Source: Sunxiuqinia rutila (GTDB lineage Bacteria; Bacteroidota; Bacteroidia; Bacteroidales; Prolixibacteraceae). From it: 64,000 nucleotides of DNA. Both the position numbers and the translations under genes were made by a program. The notes under the pieces are model-generated. The model did not search any database. It worked only from the letters and a program-made list of their open reading frames with translations, and was not told the DNA's origin. Shown here piece by piece: positions 27,006-35,141 of the stretch. The DNA is taken from the NCBI RefSeq assembly GCF_050589705.1, contig NZ_JBNGOT010000001.1, positions 124,001-188,000 of the forward strand, in the 5' to 3' direction. Each line of letters begins with the position of its first letter. Positions within the stretch are counted from its first letter, which is position 1.

Positions 27006-29357
27006 ATGAATAAAGATTATAGTGCTCAGGCACAGCCCGTAAATGCAGAAGACGAAATTAACTTAAAACGTCTGTTTTTTATTTTATTGCAAAAGTGGTG
27101 TTGGCTGCTTCTGGTTACTCTTGTTGGGGCTTTGGGTGGCTATCTTTATGGTAAGTTTACTCCTCAGTCGTACCGTATCAATACAAGTATTATTGCTCCG
27201 GAAGATAAAAGTGTGGTTAACCTTGGAAGTTTATTTGAAAGCGAAATGCCTGGAGTTGGGAAAATCACTATCAATAATGAGATTGAACTGCTGAAATCGT
27301 ATACGCTGAATCATCGGGTTGTTGGAAATTTGAACTGGCGTACGGCCTGGTACGAACGGGAGCTTTTGATCTGGAAAGGGTTGTATGCCCATGAGCCTTT
27401 TCAGGTGGAGGAAGGATATAACGGGCAAAATGTTGAAGGGGTTTACCTGAACATTACCCCGATGGGCGGCAATACTTGCAGGGTTGAAGTTGACGGTACG
27501 GGTTTTCTCCATAATCAAAAGGTGGAAATCAGTTTTTCCGAAACCATTGTGTTGGGTCAACCTTTTCAAAATCAATTTTTCAATTTCACGCTTCATCCGA
27601 AGGAAGGAGCAATGGACTATGAGGACAAAGAGTATCGTTTTGTCTTTCAGAATAGCAATAAGCAAACCTTCTGCTTTCTGGATCGGATGCAGGTGACTCA
27701 GGCGGATAAACTGGGAGAAGTGATTTGCTTGACGCTGGAAGGTACAGAGCCGCTTCGGAATATTCATTACCTGAATGAGTTGGTTCGGGTGTACCTCGAT
27801 TTGAAGCTACAACAGCAAACGCAGACTCAGAAGCGATCGCTGGAGTTTATCGATAAGCAGTTGTCCGGTATTTCCGACTCACTGCATTTGGCAGGAACAA
27901 CTTTTTCTGAGTTTCGTTCGCGTAATCAAATCATTGATCTTAGCGCACAGGGTGCAATGGTGATGCAGCAGCTGGGAGATATTGAACTACAGAAGTCGCA
28001 GCAGCAAACCAGGTTAGAATATTTCCGAAACCTGCTCAATTACCTCAATAGGGGACAGGATATTAATCAAATTTCAACTCCCTCGGTGGTTGGTATTGAG
28101 GATCCGTCCTTGAATGCAATGGTTTTGAAACTTTGTGATTTATATAGTCGACGGGAAGTCCTCTCGTTTAGTGCATATGAGAGTAACCCTACCTTGGTGC
28201 TGCTGAATCAGGAAATCAGACAGGTAAATGAGCAACTTCGCGAAAACCTGCTCAACCTGATTGATAATGCCCAAATCAGTATTAGGAGTTTGGATGTTCG
28301 CCATGACCGGATTAATGACGAGCTTAATAACTTGCCTGGGCAGGAGCAGCAGCTTGTTAATATCCAACGGCAATACCAGCTGACAAGTGAGATTTATACG
28401 TTTTTGCTCCAGAAGAGGGCGGAAATTGAAATTGCGTTGGCAGCAGCTGTAGTTGATGTTCAGATTATTGATCAGGCTCGTTTGGAGCGTATCATTCCGA
28501 TGGGGAAATCAAATTTTTTGTTATTGCTCTTCGGGGCGTTTATGGGGCTGGCTTTGGCTGTGCTGGTCGTGCTGTTGTTAGAGCAATTGAATAGTAAAAT
28601 CCATTTGCTGGAAGACGTGGAAAATCGGACCACTCTTGCGATTGTCGGTAATGTTTTGCATAGTCGTGAAAAGTCGGAGTTGGTAGTTATGGAGCATCCA
28701 ACGGCGCCGATTTCTGAATCGTATCGAACCATTCGTACCAACCTGCAATATAAATTTAGGGGGCCGGGAGAGAAAGTTATAGGCATTCATTCCATTAGTC
28801 CTGGTGATGGAAAAACCTTTACATCAACCAATCTGGCTTCGATTTTGGCAATGAATGAAAAAAAGACCTTGCTGATAGGAGCTGATATGAGAAAGCCGCG
28901 TTTGCATCAAATCTTTGGAGTTGATAATCGCCATGGATTGAGTAGTTACCTTGTTGGACAGGGAACTGTGAGGGAGGTTGTGAAGGAAAGCCTGATTGAT
29001 AATCTGTTTGTTATTCCTTCGGGACCTATACCTCCTAATCCGGCCGAGTTGCTGGAGCGGAAACGACTTAAGGAATTGATCGATTGGGCGAAAGGCGAAT
29101 TCGATTACATCATTTTTGATAATGCGCCGGTGTCGATGGTGACGGACGGGTTGATTACCAGTCAGCAAAGTGACTTGAATCTGTTTGTGTTGCGCTATGG
29201 TGTGAGTGATCAAGATCAGCTTCGGTTTATTAATGATATGACAAAAAAGGGAACCATGCCCAATGCTGCGTTGGTAATTAATGATATTAAGTTGAAGGGA
29301 TACGGTTTTAGTTACTCCTATAAATATGCCTATGCAAAGGGGTATTATGCAGAATAA
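27006..29357 (+). CDS. Wzc-type polysaccharide co-polymerase / BY-kinase
   Basis: This 783-residue protein couples chain-length control with a bacterial tyrosine kinase. The Wzz domain starts after a transmembrane helix at about 30-50 (WCWLLLVTLVGALGGYLYG). Long coiled coils fill the periplasmic part (about 250-480). A GNVR-type segment lies before the second helix at about 500-525. The cytoplasmic kinase has Walker A GDGKT with Lys603, Walker A' LLIGADMRKPR and Walker B DYIIFDNAP with Asp705. The C-terminus carries seven tyrosines in the last 19 residues, the autophosphorylation cluster. No flippase, polymerase or glycosyltransferase gene follows; instead there is 1.1 kb of repeat-rich DNA. 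Confidence 0.95.
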   Translation: MNKDYSAQAQPVNAEDEINLKRLFFILLQKWCWLLLVTLVGALGGYLYGKFTPQSYRINTSIIAPEDKSVVNLGSLFESEMPGVGKITINNEIELLKSYTLNHRVVGNLNWRTAWYERELLIWKGLYAHEPFQVEEGYNGQNVEGVYLNITPMGGNTCRVEVDGTGFLHNQKVEISFSETIVLGQPFQNQFFNFTLHPKEGAMDYEDKEYRFVFQNSNKQTFCFLDRMQVTQADKLGEVICLTLEGTEPLRNIHYLNELVRVYLDLKLQQQTQTQKRSLEFIDKQLSGISDSLHLAGTTFSEFRSRNQIIDLSAQGAMVMQQLGDIELQKSQQQTRLEYFRNLLNYLNRGQDINQISTPSVVGIEDPSLNAMVLKLCDLYSRREVLSFSAYESNPTLVLLNQEIRQVNEQLRENLLNLIDNAQISIRSLDVRHDRINDELNNLPGQEQQLVNIQRQYQLTSEIYTFLLQKRAEIEIALAAAVVDVQIIDQARLERIIPMGKSNFLLLLFGAFMGLALAVLVVLLLEQLNSKIHLLEDVENRTTLAIVGNVLHSREKSELVVMEHPTAPISESYRTIRTNLQYKFRGPGEKVIGIHSISPGDGKTFTSTNLASILAMNEKKTLLIGADMRKPRLHQIFGVDNRHGLSSYLVGQGTVREVVKESLIDNLFVIPSGPIPPNPAELLERKRLKELIDWAKGEFDYIIFDNAPVSMVTDGLITSQQSDLNLFVLRYGVSDQDQLRFINDMTKKGTMPNAALVINDIKLKGYGFSYSYKYAYAKGYYAE

Positions 29358-29553
29358 AAGTCAGGGGGGTGAGGTGTTTGTGTATTGAGTTGTCGCTATA
29401 TGGGTTCTTTGCGGTCAAGATTGAAAACGTGTCATTATTAGTCATTCATTGGATGCTCGATTCTCGCCATTTTCATTTGACATTGTGCCTGCGTTCCTTC
29501 GTGCGCTCGTGCGTTCTTCTGCCTTCTTCCTCTCTAGCGTCTATTGTCTGTTG

Positions 29554-29593
29554 TCAGATGTTCAGATTCTCAGATCGTCAGATTGACGGATTT
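29554..29593. repeat. 8-bp tandem repeat, family C, copy 1
   Basis: Five contiguous octamers: TCAGATGT, TCAGATTC, TCAGATCG, TCAGATTG, ACGGATTT. The first five bases are nearly fixed and the last three vary. The run continues directly from the heptamer run at 29538-29558. Confidence 0.85.
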
Positions 29594-29992
29594 TACAACG
29601 TTCACGGGGTCTTGAGTTCGTGCCTTCGTACGTTCGTGATTTCTCTGCCTTCTCCCTTGTTTCTTTAACCTTGTCTCTTGCTTATACCGGACGGGACTTC
29701 ATTTTTTCCAGTTGATGAAAAAACGAAGGAAAAAAATCTTGTCAACCGGATCCTTCCACGCGCGTCCCGGTTTTTTCTTTCCGGCCCACTTCCCTGAACA
29801 CCCACCAAAAACCGCTTCCGCCATCGCTGGCCCGGGCGAGTTTGACGGCCTACGCTGCATTCGCCTGCGGCGAAGTGGGGGGCTTGATTGAGGCCTTTCA
29901 GGCTTTTGTCAGTCCTATGAAATCTTCACCCTGTTAAATTTTCACTTTGCTATTTCACTGGGTGAACTGCGTGAATTTCACAGGATAAATTG

Positions 29993-30034
29993 TCAGTTCT
30001 CGGTTATCAGTTTCAAATTCCAGGTTTCAAGTTC
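29993..30034. repeat. 7-bp tandem repeat
   Basis: Six contiguous heptamers: TCAGTTC, TCGGTTA, TCAGTTT, CAAATTC, CAGGTTT, CAAGTTC. It leads straight into the palindromic motif at 30036-30062. Confidence 0.75.
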
Positions 30035-30035
30035 C

Positions 30036-30062
30036 GTCATTGCGAGCGTAGCGAAGCAATCT
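30036..30062. repeat. dispersed palindromic repeat of the GTCATTGCGAGC type
   Basis: The segment contains GTCATTGCGAGC then GTAGCGAAGCAATCT, with ATTGC pairing with GCAAT. From memory, near-identical segments are scattered through many bacterial genomes as small mobile palindromic repeats. A genome-wide count would be needed to show that here. Confidence 0.55.
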
Positions 30063-30066
30063 GTTT

Positions 30067-30106
30067 TCGGATGCTCGGATTTTCGGATGTTCAGATTTTC
30101 GGATTC
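30067..30106. repeat. 8-bp tandem repeat, family C, copy 2
   Basis: Five contiguous octamers: TCGGATGC, TCGGATTT, TCGGATGT, TCAGATTT, TCGGATTC. Confidence 0.85.
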
Positions 30107-30137
30107 CAATAATGTGCATGCGTTCGTGCGTTCATCC

Positions 30138-30172
30138 TGTCTCCTGTCTATTATCTAATGTCTATCGTCAGT
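30138..30172. repeat. 7-bp tandem repeat, family B, copy 2
   Basis: Five contiguous heptamers: TGTCTCC, TGTCTAT, TATCTAA, TGTCTAT, CGTCAGT. It follows two family A octamers and precedes family C copy 3 by 3 bp. Confidence 0.8.
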
Positions 30173-30175
30173 TTT

Positions 30176-30215
30176 CCAGATGCTCAGATTTTCGGATACT
30201 CGGATGTTCAGACAC
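30176..30215. repeat. 8-bp tandem repeat, family C, copy 3
   Basis: Five contiguous octamers: CCAGATGC, TCAGATTT, TCGGATAC, TCGGATGT, TCAGACAC. The first unit and the following CACTACTTT...CCTTTAAC text recur in degenerate form at 36078-36117, showing that the module is dispersed. Confidence 0.8.
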
Positions 30216-30456
30216 TCACTACTTTATCCTTTAACCCTGTTCCGGTCTCCGTTTCCCGCCCTTGTTTAACCGCTACGCGGTATGCTTTGCGCGTTGGCCT
30301 TCCCCTTTAGGGGCTAGGGGTAGCGTTGGACTCGTGCGTTCTGCTTGCTGGTTTTAACCACCCCGTCCCCGGAGTACCGGGTCCACCGCTCCTTACCAGG
30401 CGGGGAAAGGGTATGGTTCGGAGAGCAAAAGACAAAGCGCATTCGTGCGTTCTTCC

Positions 30457-30491
30457 TGTCTATTGTCTAAAATCTAAGGTCTAAAGCCTAG
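30457..30491. repeat. 7-bp tandem repeat, family B, copy 3
   Basis: Five contiguous heptamers: TGTCTAT, TGTCTAA, AATCTAA, GGTCTAA, AGCCTAG. It follows family A octamers and stops 6 bp short of the Ctp stop codon. Confidence 0.8.
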
Positions 30492-30497
30492 CGTTAT

Positions 30498-32243
30498 CTA
30501 AGCCTCATAGACTCCCGCGGTCAGCGCATATTCTCTAGGATAAACAGGCCTTGGGTTGGTATTCATCGAAATGATTTTCCCTTTGCTAAAGATGTTGCTG
30601 AACGCTGCCGGGCTCTTTAGGGTTTCTTTGGCTTTATCAATGCCTTTGTCTTCTTTGATAGCCGATTTGATGGCTCCCTTTTGGTAGTAATAACGCGTTA
30701 CAATTTCATCAGTCAGGATTTCTTTCAGCTCCTCCTTAAAGGCCTCCAGGTCTTTGTCCAGCTCATGGCCAATCTTGATTTTCAGCTGTTCAAATTCAGC
30801 TTGGGCGATCTCATAGTATTTTTCTTCTTTGGCTGTTTTTAGCAGCTCGTTGAACGCCTCTTCCGTTTCCGATTGGTAGGAGAATTTGCGCGCTTTCACA
30901 AAAGCTTTAAAATCGTTGAAAATCTCGTTGGTCAACTCAAATTCTTCCGGAGTGGCGATTGACTCGTGTTCGCTGGCAAATTTGGTGGCATAGTCGAAGA
31001 AAAGGAAGTCGCGCATAAGGTTGATGGATAGGCTGCTGATTCGGTCCATGTCAATTTTAATGTCCGGAACAATGCCGCCGCCGTCGTATACCTTACGTCC
31101 CTTTTTGGTGGTGAATTCACTGATCAGCGAGTCCGGAACAACGCCTACGCTGCCATCCTCGTTGCGATGTGAATAGTCGAGTGCCTGAATGCACCGCCCG
31201 CTGGGAATGTAATATTTAGCTGTGGTAACTTTCAGTTTGGCGTTGTAGCTCAGGTCGCGTGTGGTTTGTACCAAGCCTTTTCCGAAGGTGCGGTTGCCAA
31301 TGATTACCGCGCGGTCCAGGTCCTGAAGGGCGCCCGACACAATCTCAGATGCTGAGGCAGACCCCCGGTTTACCAACACCGCGATGGGCATTACTGTGTC
31401 AATGGGGTTTTCGGTAGCATGATACACTTTATCCCATTGTTTTACTTTGCCCTTGGTGCTGACCACTTCCGATCCTTTCGGAACAAAAAGGTTGACAATT
31501 TTAACTGATTCCATAAGCAGGCCGCCCGGGTTGGAGCGCAAATCAAGAATCAGTGATTGGGCCTGATGCTGCTCTTTCAGTTCTACAAAGGCTTTTTTGA
31601 CTTCATTGGCACAGTTCTGGGTGAAGTTGGAAAGGCGAATGTAGGCTGTTTCGTCGTCGAGCATGCCATAGTAGGGAACCGCATCAATCTGTATTTTTTC
31701 ACGGACGATGTCAATGTCCAGCTTTTTCTTTTGTCCCGGGCGTTCAATCTTAATTGAAACCACTTTATTGGCAGGCCCCTTAAGCAGGTTGCTTACATCT
31801 TCAACCGACAGGTTCTGGGTTTCCTTTCCCGCTACTTCCAGCAGAATGTCACCGGCTTTTAGGCCCGCCTTTTGGGCTGGAAACCCTTCGTAAGGCTCAG
31901 CAATAACAACCTGTTTGTCGTGCTTGCTTATGACGGCTCCAATGCCGGCATATTCTCCCGTGGTCATAAACTTGAAATCTTCCATTTCTGATTCGGGAAT
32001 ATAAGTGGTGTACGGATCGAGCGATTCAAGCATGTCGTCAATGCTGGTTTTGACCAGGTCCGTCGGGTTGATGTCGTCAACATAGAACAGGTTGAGTTCG
32101 CGAACCAGGGTGTAAAAAATATCCAGATTCTTGTCGATTAGGAATAACTTTTCATCGCGGTTGAAGCTTGTGAATACCAGTAGTCCAGAGAGAAGGACGG
32201 CAGTGAGGGTTAATCCTATTTTTGTTTTCCTGTTTTGTTTCAT
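30498..32243 (-). CDS. S41 C-terminal processing protease (Ctp/Tsp) with PDZ domain
   Basis: This 581-residue protein is a tail-specific protease of the periplasm, anchored or exported by an N-terminal hydrophobic segment (about 8-25). An N-terminal helical part (FYVDDINPTDLVKTSIDDML) is followed by a PDZ domain at about 90-175 (GIGAVISKHDKQVVIAEPYEG, KAGLKAGDILLEV). The catalytic core at about 185-370 has LDLRSNPGGLL, Ser297 in RGSASASEI and Lys322 in FGKGLVQ, the Ser/Lys dyad. A long C-terminal helical region (about 425-545) is typical of Bacteroidota homologues. The gene is alone on minus. A -7-like TATTTTTG (32269-32276, minus) lies 25 bp before the start. Its stop abuts the repeat mosaic. 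Confidence 0.94.
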   Translation of the reverse strand: MKQNRKTKIGLTLTAVLLSGLLVFTSFNRDEKLFLIDKNLDIFYTLVRELNLFYVDDINPTDLVKTSIDDMLESLDPYTTYIPESEMEDFKFMTTGEYAGIGAVISKHDKQVVIAEPYEGFPAQKAGLKAGDILLEVAGKETQNLSVEDVSNLLKGPANKVVSIKIERPGQKKKLDIDIVREKIQIDAVPYYGMLDDETAYIRLSNFTQNCANEVKKAFVELKEQHQAQSLILDLRSNPGGLLMESVKIVNLFVPKGSEVVSTKGKVKQWDKVYHATENPIDTVMPIAVLVNRGSASASEIVSGALQDLDRAVIIGNRTFGKGLVQTTRDLSYNAKLKVTTAKYYIPSGRCIQALDYSHRNEDGSVGVVPDSLISEFTTKKGRKVYDGGGIVPDIKIDMDRISSLSINLMRDFLFFDYATKFASEHESIATPEEFELTNEIFNDFKAFVKARKFSYQSETEEAFNELLKTAKEEKYYEIAQAEFEQLKIKIGHELDKDLEAFKEELKEILTDEIVTRYYYQKGAIKSAIKEDKGIDKAKETLKSPAAFSNIFSKGKIISMNTNPRPVYPREYALTAGVYEA

Positions 32244-32442
32244 GGTGAACTGTTTTTAATGCAGACGACAAAAATAATAAAGCTTTGTTTAAAAGCGGTT
32301 GTCATTTTCAGCTAATTAGTTAAATAATCTTAATTGGCATTACACTTTCAAGTTGAATTTTGACGATAGCAAACTTCGTGCACCAGTGTTTGTCTTCGTT
32401 AAAGAAGAAGATACCGCTTTTTTAAAAGGCTATCTTTGTGTT

Positions 32443-33003
32443 ATGGATGCAAGTTCAAAACGGCTCCCGGCCGTTTTTTTTCAGCGCGGTACGCTGCAGG
32501 TAGCCAGCGAGCTGGTGGGTAAAACCCTTGTTCGTGTGTTTGATGATGGAACGGTTTGTCGGTACCGAATTACGGAAACCGAGGCCTATTGTGGGCAGGA
32601 AGATTTAGCGTGTCACACCAGCAAGGGACGTACCCGGCGAACTGAAGTGATGTTTCAGCCGGGTGGGCTGGTGTATGTGTATTTGATATACGGCCTGTAT
32701 TGGCTGTTGAATGTGGTCACCGATCAGGAAGGACAGGGCTCGGCCGTGCTGATTCGTGGGCTGGAAGGATTTGATGGGCCGGGAAGGGTGGGGCGTGAGT
32801 TGCAACTTGACCGGTCGTTTTATGGGGAGGACCTGGATACTTCCGCGCGGTTGTGGGTGGAAGATGCCCCTCATGATGTAACAGTAACCGCCTTGCCGCG
32901 TATCGGAATTCAGTATGCCGGGGAGCCTTGGGTGAGTAAGCCGTGGCGTTTTAAACAGGTGTCGGAAATTTATATTTCCCCCGCAGGCCCTGAGCACAGG
33001 TAA
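32443..33003 (+). CDS. mpg: 3-methyladenine DNA glycosylase (AAG/MPG family)
   Basis: The start is set at the ATG at 32443 (186 residues); an upstream in-frame TTG at 32353 adds 30 residues not seen in the family. The protein matches AAG/MPG base-excision glycosylases, which flip out and remove alkylated purines and hypoxanthine. Key features are ASELVGKTLVR, the catalytic Glu in RITETEAYCGQEDLACH, the intercalating-loop MFQPGGLVYVYLIYG and the C-terminal KPWRFK. Length is close to the usual 190-200. It lies divergent from the Ctp protease and is monocistronic. TATCTTTG at 32431-32438 looks like a -7 box but is only 4 bp from the ATG, so it may be chance or imply a very short leader. Confidence 0.92.
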   Translation: MDASSKRLPAVFFQRGTLQVASELVGKTLVRVFDDGTVCRYRITETEAYCGQEDLACHTSKGRTRRTEVMFQPGGLVYVYLIYGLYWLLNVVTDQEGQGSAVLIRGLEGFDGPGRVGRELQLDRSFYGEDLDTSARLWVEDAPHDVTVTALPRIGIQYAGEPWVSKPWRFKQVSEIYISPAGPEHR

Positions 33004-33118
33004 AAGGTGGCTGTTATTCCGGATATCCCTTGCTATCGGCTATTTGAGTGCAGGAGGGTATTTGCAGCTTCTTGCTTGTAAATCTTTGGGTTAATTTTAT
33101 TTTAGCTGCACTTTTCTG

Positions 33119-33149
33119 TTTGGTTTTTCAGAAAAAAGAAATACTTTTG
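33119..33149 (+). promoter_or_regulatory. rplM-rpsI promoter (Bacteroidota -33/-7)
   Basis: TTTG (33119-33122) and TACTTTTG (33142-33149) are separated by exactly 19 nt, the consensus for the Bacteroidota primary sigma factor. Transcription should start near 33155, leaving a leader of about 155 nt before rplM. Confidence 0.8.
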
Positions 33150-33186
33150 CAGTCCCGATTATTGTCCGTACTTGCAGTTCTTATAA

Positions 33187-33270
33187 ATGATTGATAATGT
33201 TGTTGGTAGAAATCTTATTAACATGCCCGATGTTGATAAGTCGGAAGCCTCTCAACCAATTGGATTGTAA
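33187..33270 (+). CDS. possible 27-codon leader ORF upstream of rplM
   Basis: Inside the predicted rplM leader an ATG at 33187 opens a 27-codon frame ending with TAA at 33268-33270. The peptide starts MIDNVVGRNLINMPD and ends QPIGL. No family is recognised. It may be a leader peptide, a chance frame, or part of a structured ribosomal-protein leader that senses L13 or S9. It is reported because the leader is long and well placed, not because coding is proven. Confidence 0.3.
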   Translation: MIDNVVGRNLINMPDVDKSEASQPIGL

Positions 33271-33312
33271 GTTTTTGCAACTTTTAGTGTTAATTTAAAA
33301 AATTAAAGGCAA

Positions 33313-33771
33313 GTGGATACTTTATCTTACAAGACCGTTTCGGCCAACAGTGCCACGGCAAATAAGGAATGGGTTGTGATTGACGCAACAGACATGGTGC
33401 TTGGTCGTTTGGCCACAGCAGTAGCCAAGATTCTGAGAGGCAAACACAAACCTAACTTTACACCTCACGCTGACTGTGGGGACAATGTAGTTGTTATCAA
33501 CGCTGAAAAAGTGCGTTTAACAGGTAACAAACTGAGTGATAAAATTTACCTGCGCCACACTGGGTACCCAGGTGGACAGCGCAAGCAAACTCCAGCCGAT
33601 ATTTTAGCTAAATATCCGGAACGTTTAGTGGAGAAAGCTGTAAAAGGTATGCTACCCAAAAATCGTTTGGGCCGCAAGGTTTATGGCAACATGAAAGTAT
33701 ACGTTGGTGCTGAGCACAAACAAGAGGCTCAAAATCCAAAAGTAATTGATTTAAACAAGATTAAACTATAA
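33313..33771 (+). CDS. rplM: 50S ribosomal protein L13
   Basis: This 152-residue protein is ribosomal protein L13 of the large subunit, an early assembly protein binding 23S rRNA. It starts with GTG at 33313; the first residues MDTLSYKTVSANSATANKEW are the normal Bacteroidota N-terminus, so the rare start is real. Family motifs are WVVIDATDMVLGRLA, GKHKPNFTPHADCGD and YLRHTGYPGG. It is followed 2 bp later by rpsI, the universal partner. Expression is expected from the consensus promoter at 33119-33149 with a long leader. Confidence 0.97.
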   Translation: MDTLSYKTVSANSATANKEWVVIDATDMVLGRLATAVAKILRGKHKPNFTPHADCGDNVVVINAEKVRLTGNKLSDKIYLRHTGYPGGQRKQTPADILAKYPERLVEKAVKGMLPKNRLGRKVYGNMKVYVGAEHKQEAQNPKVIDLNKIKL

Positions 33772-33773
33772 CA

Positions 33774-34160
33774 ATGGAAGTCGTAAATACCCTAGGACGT
33801 AGAAAATCTGCTGTTGCTCGTGTTTACATCAGCGAGGGCAAAGGAAATGTTACCATTAATAAAAGGGATTTGAAAGAGTATTTCCCCAATGGAACACTGC
33901 AGTATATTGTTATGCAACCCTTAAACCTTGTTGGTGTAGCTGATCAATATGATGTAAAAGTAAATCTTGACGGAGGTGGTATTAAAGGACAAGCTGAGGC
34001 TTTGCGTTTAGCAATCTCCAGAGCTTTGATCGAAATCGATCCGGAAGCAAGACCAGTATTGAAACAAGCCGGCTTTTTGACGCGTGACCCACGTGAAGTG
34101 GAACGTAAAAAACCAGGTCAACCAAAAGCACGGAAACGTTTCCAATTCTCAAAACGTTAA
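33774..34160 (+). CDS. rpsI: 30S ribosomal protein S9
   Basis: This 128-residue protein is S9, whose C-terminal tail reaches the P-site tRNA. The N-terminus MEVVNTLGRRKSAVARVYI, the central GGIKGQAEALRLAISRAL and the tail RKKPGQPKARKRFQFSKR with its final Lys-Arg are all standard. The gene is 2 bp after rplM and is clearly in the same operon. The rpsB gene starts 114 bp further on, so rpsB-tsf may be read through from this promoter or have its own. Confidence 0.97.
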   Translation: MEVVNTLGRRKSAVARVYISEGKGNVTINKRDLKEYFPNGTLQYIVMQPLNLVGVADQYDVKVNLDGGGIKGQAEALRLAISRALIEIDPEARPVLKQAGFLTRDPREVERKKPGQPKARKRFQFSKR

Positions 34161-34274
34161 GAACGATTATCAATCTAAATATGACTGTGGATCTGAAATC
34201 ACTGAGACTTCCAACTTTTGGTTAGGAGCTACTCAGCGGTTGCTTTTCAACAAATTATTTAAAAAAGTAAAAAG

Positions 34275-35108
34275 ATGCCAAGAACAAATTTTCAAGAATT
34301 ATTGGATGCAGGTGTACACTTTGGTCACCTGAAAAGAAAGTGGAATCCAAACATGGCTCCATACATTTTCATGGAGAAAAACGGAATTCACATCATCGAT
34401 TTACAGAAAACTGTTGTGAAAATCGATGAGGCCGCTGCCGCCTTGAAACAAATTGCCAAATCGGGACGCAAAATTTTATTCGTTGCAACGAAAAAACAAG
34501 CTAAAGAAATCGTTGCCGATGCCGTAGGGGGTGTGAACATGCCTTACGTAGTTGAGCGTTGGCCAGGGGGTATGCTAACCAACTTCCCAACCATCCGTAA
34601 AGCGGTGAAAAAAATGATCGCTATCGACAAAATGGCGAATGACGGAAGTTGGGATAACTTGTCAAAACGCGAAAAGTTGCAAATTACACGTCAGCGTGCT
34701 AAACTGGAAAAAGTTCTGGGAAGTATCGCCGACTTAACGCGTCTTCCAGCAGCCTTGTTTGTTGTTGACGTATTGAAAGAAAAGATCGCTGTTCGCGAAG
34801 CTCAGAAATTGGGTATTCCTGTATTCGCAATGGTTGATACCAATTCAAATCCAGAGGGATTGGATTTTGTCATTCCTGCTAACGATGATGCTTCTCAATC
34901 GGTTCGTTTGATTGTTCGCCTGATGTGCGATGCTATTGGCGAAGGTTTGAACGAGCGCAAAGTAGAGCGTGAAAACGAAGGAGACGAAGACAAACCCAAA
35001 AAAGCCAGAAGCAAAAAATCAGCTGCTAAAGCGGAAGTGAAAGCTGAAGTAAAAGCAGAAGCTAAGGCTGAAGGAGATGTTGAAGTAGAGAAAAACAACG
35101 AAGAATAA
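34275..35108 (+). CDS. rpsB: 30S ribosomal protein S2 with long charged C-terminal tail
   Basis: This 277-residue protein is S2, which docks at the 30S neck with S1. The N-terminus PRTNFQELLDAGVHFGHLKR and the motifs LQKTVVKIDEAA, ERWPGGMLTNFPTIRK and VDTNSNPEGLDFVIPANDDA are canonical. Compared with the ~240-residue E. coli protein it carries a ~50-residue tail of Lys/Glu/Ala repeats (AEVKAEVKAEAKAEG) that is surely disordered. Such tails are common in Bacteroidota S2. It precedes tsf by 33 bp, the usual rpsB-tsf pair. Confidence 0.97.
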   Translation: MPRTNFQELLDAGVHFGHLKRKWNPNMAPYIFMEKNGIHIIDLQKTVVKIDEAAAALKQIAKSGRKILFVATKKQAKEIVADAVGGVNMPYVVERWPGGMLTNFPTIRKAVKKMIAIDKMANDGSWDNLSKREKLQITRQRAKLEKVLGSIADLTRLPAALFVVDVLKEKIAVREAQKLGIPVFAMVDTNSNPEGLDFVIPANDDASQSVRLIVRLMCDAIGEGLNERKVERENEGDEDKPKKARSKKSAAKAEVKAEVKAEAKAEGDVEVEKNNEE

Positions 35109-35141
35109 TTGCTCTTTTAACAACTAAAAACACAAACAATT

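Larger units (their letters stand above)
29358..30497. repeat. 1.1-kb composite region of degenerate 7-bp and 8-bp tandem repeats
   Basis: No gene is supported here. The stretch is a mosaic of short-period repeats that recur in a fixed order. Family A is octamers around GTGCGTTC (29491-29514, 29617-29640, 30119-30134, 30439-30454). Family B is heptamers around TGTCTAA (29538-29558, 30138-30172, 30457-30491). Family C is octamers around TCAGATTT (29554-29593, 30067-30106, 30176-30215). Another heptamer run around TCAGTTC/CAAGTTC is at 29993-30034. A-B-C follow one another twice and A-B a third time. Hairpins such as TTCGCC-TGC-GGCGAA near 29860-29874 lie between. The block ends almost at the stop codon of the Ctp protease gene. 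Confidence 0.85.

Noticed and set aside
29369..29668. 99-codon frame in the repeat mosaic
   Set aside because: It reads through family A, B and C repeats, has biased low-complexity content and no domain.
34084..34332. 82-codon frame across the rpsI-rpsB junction
   Set aside because: It overlaps the ends of two certain ribosomal protein genes in another frame and has no family match.
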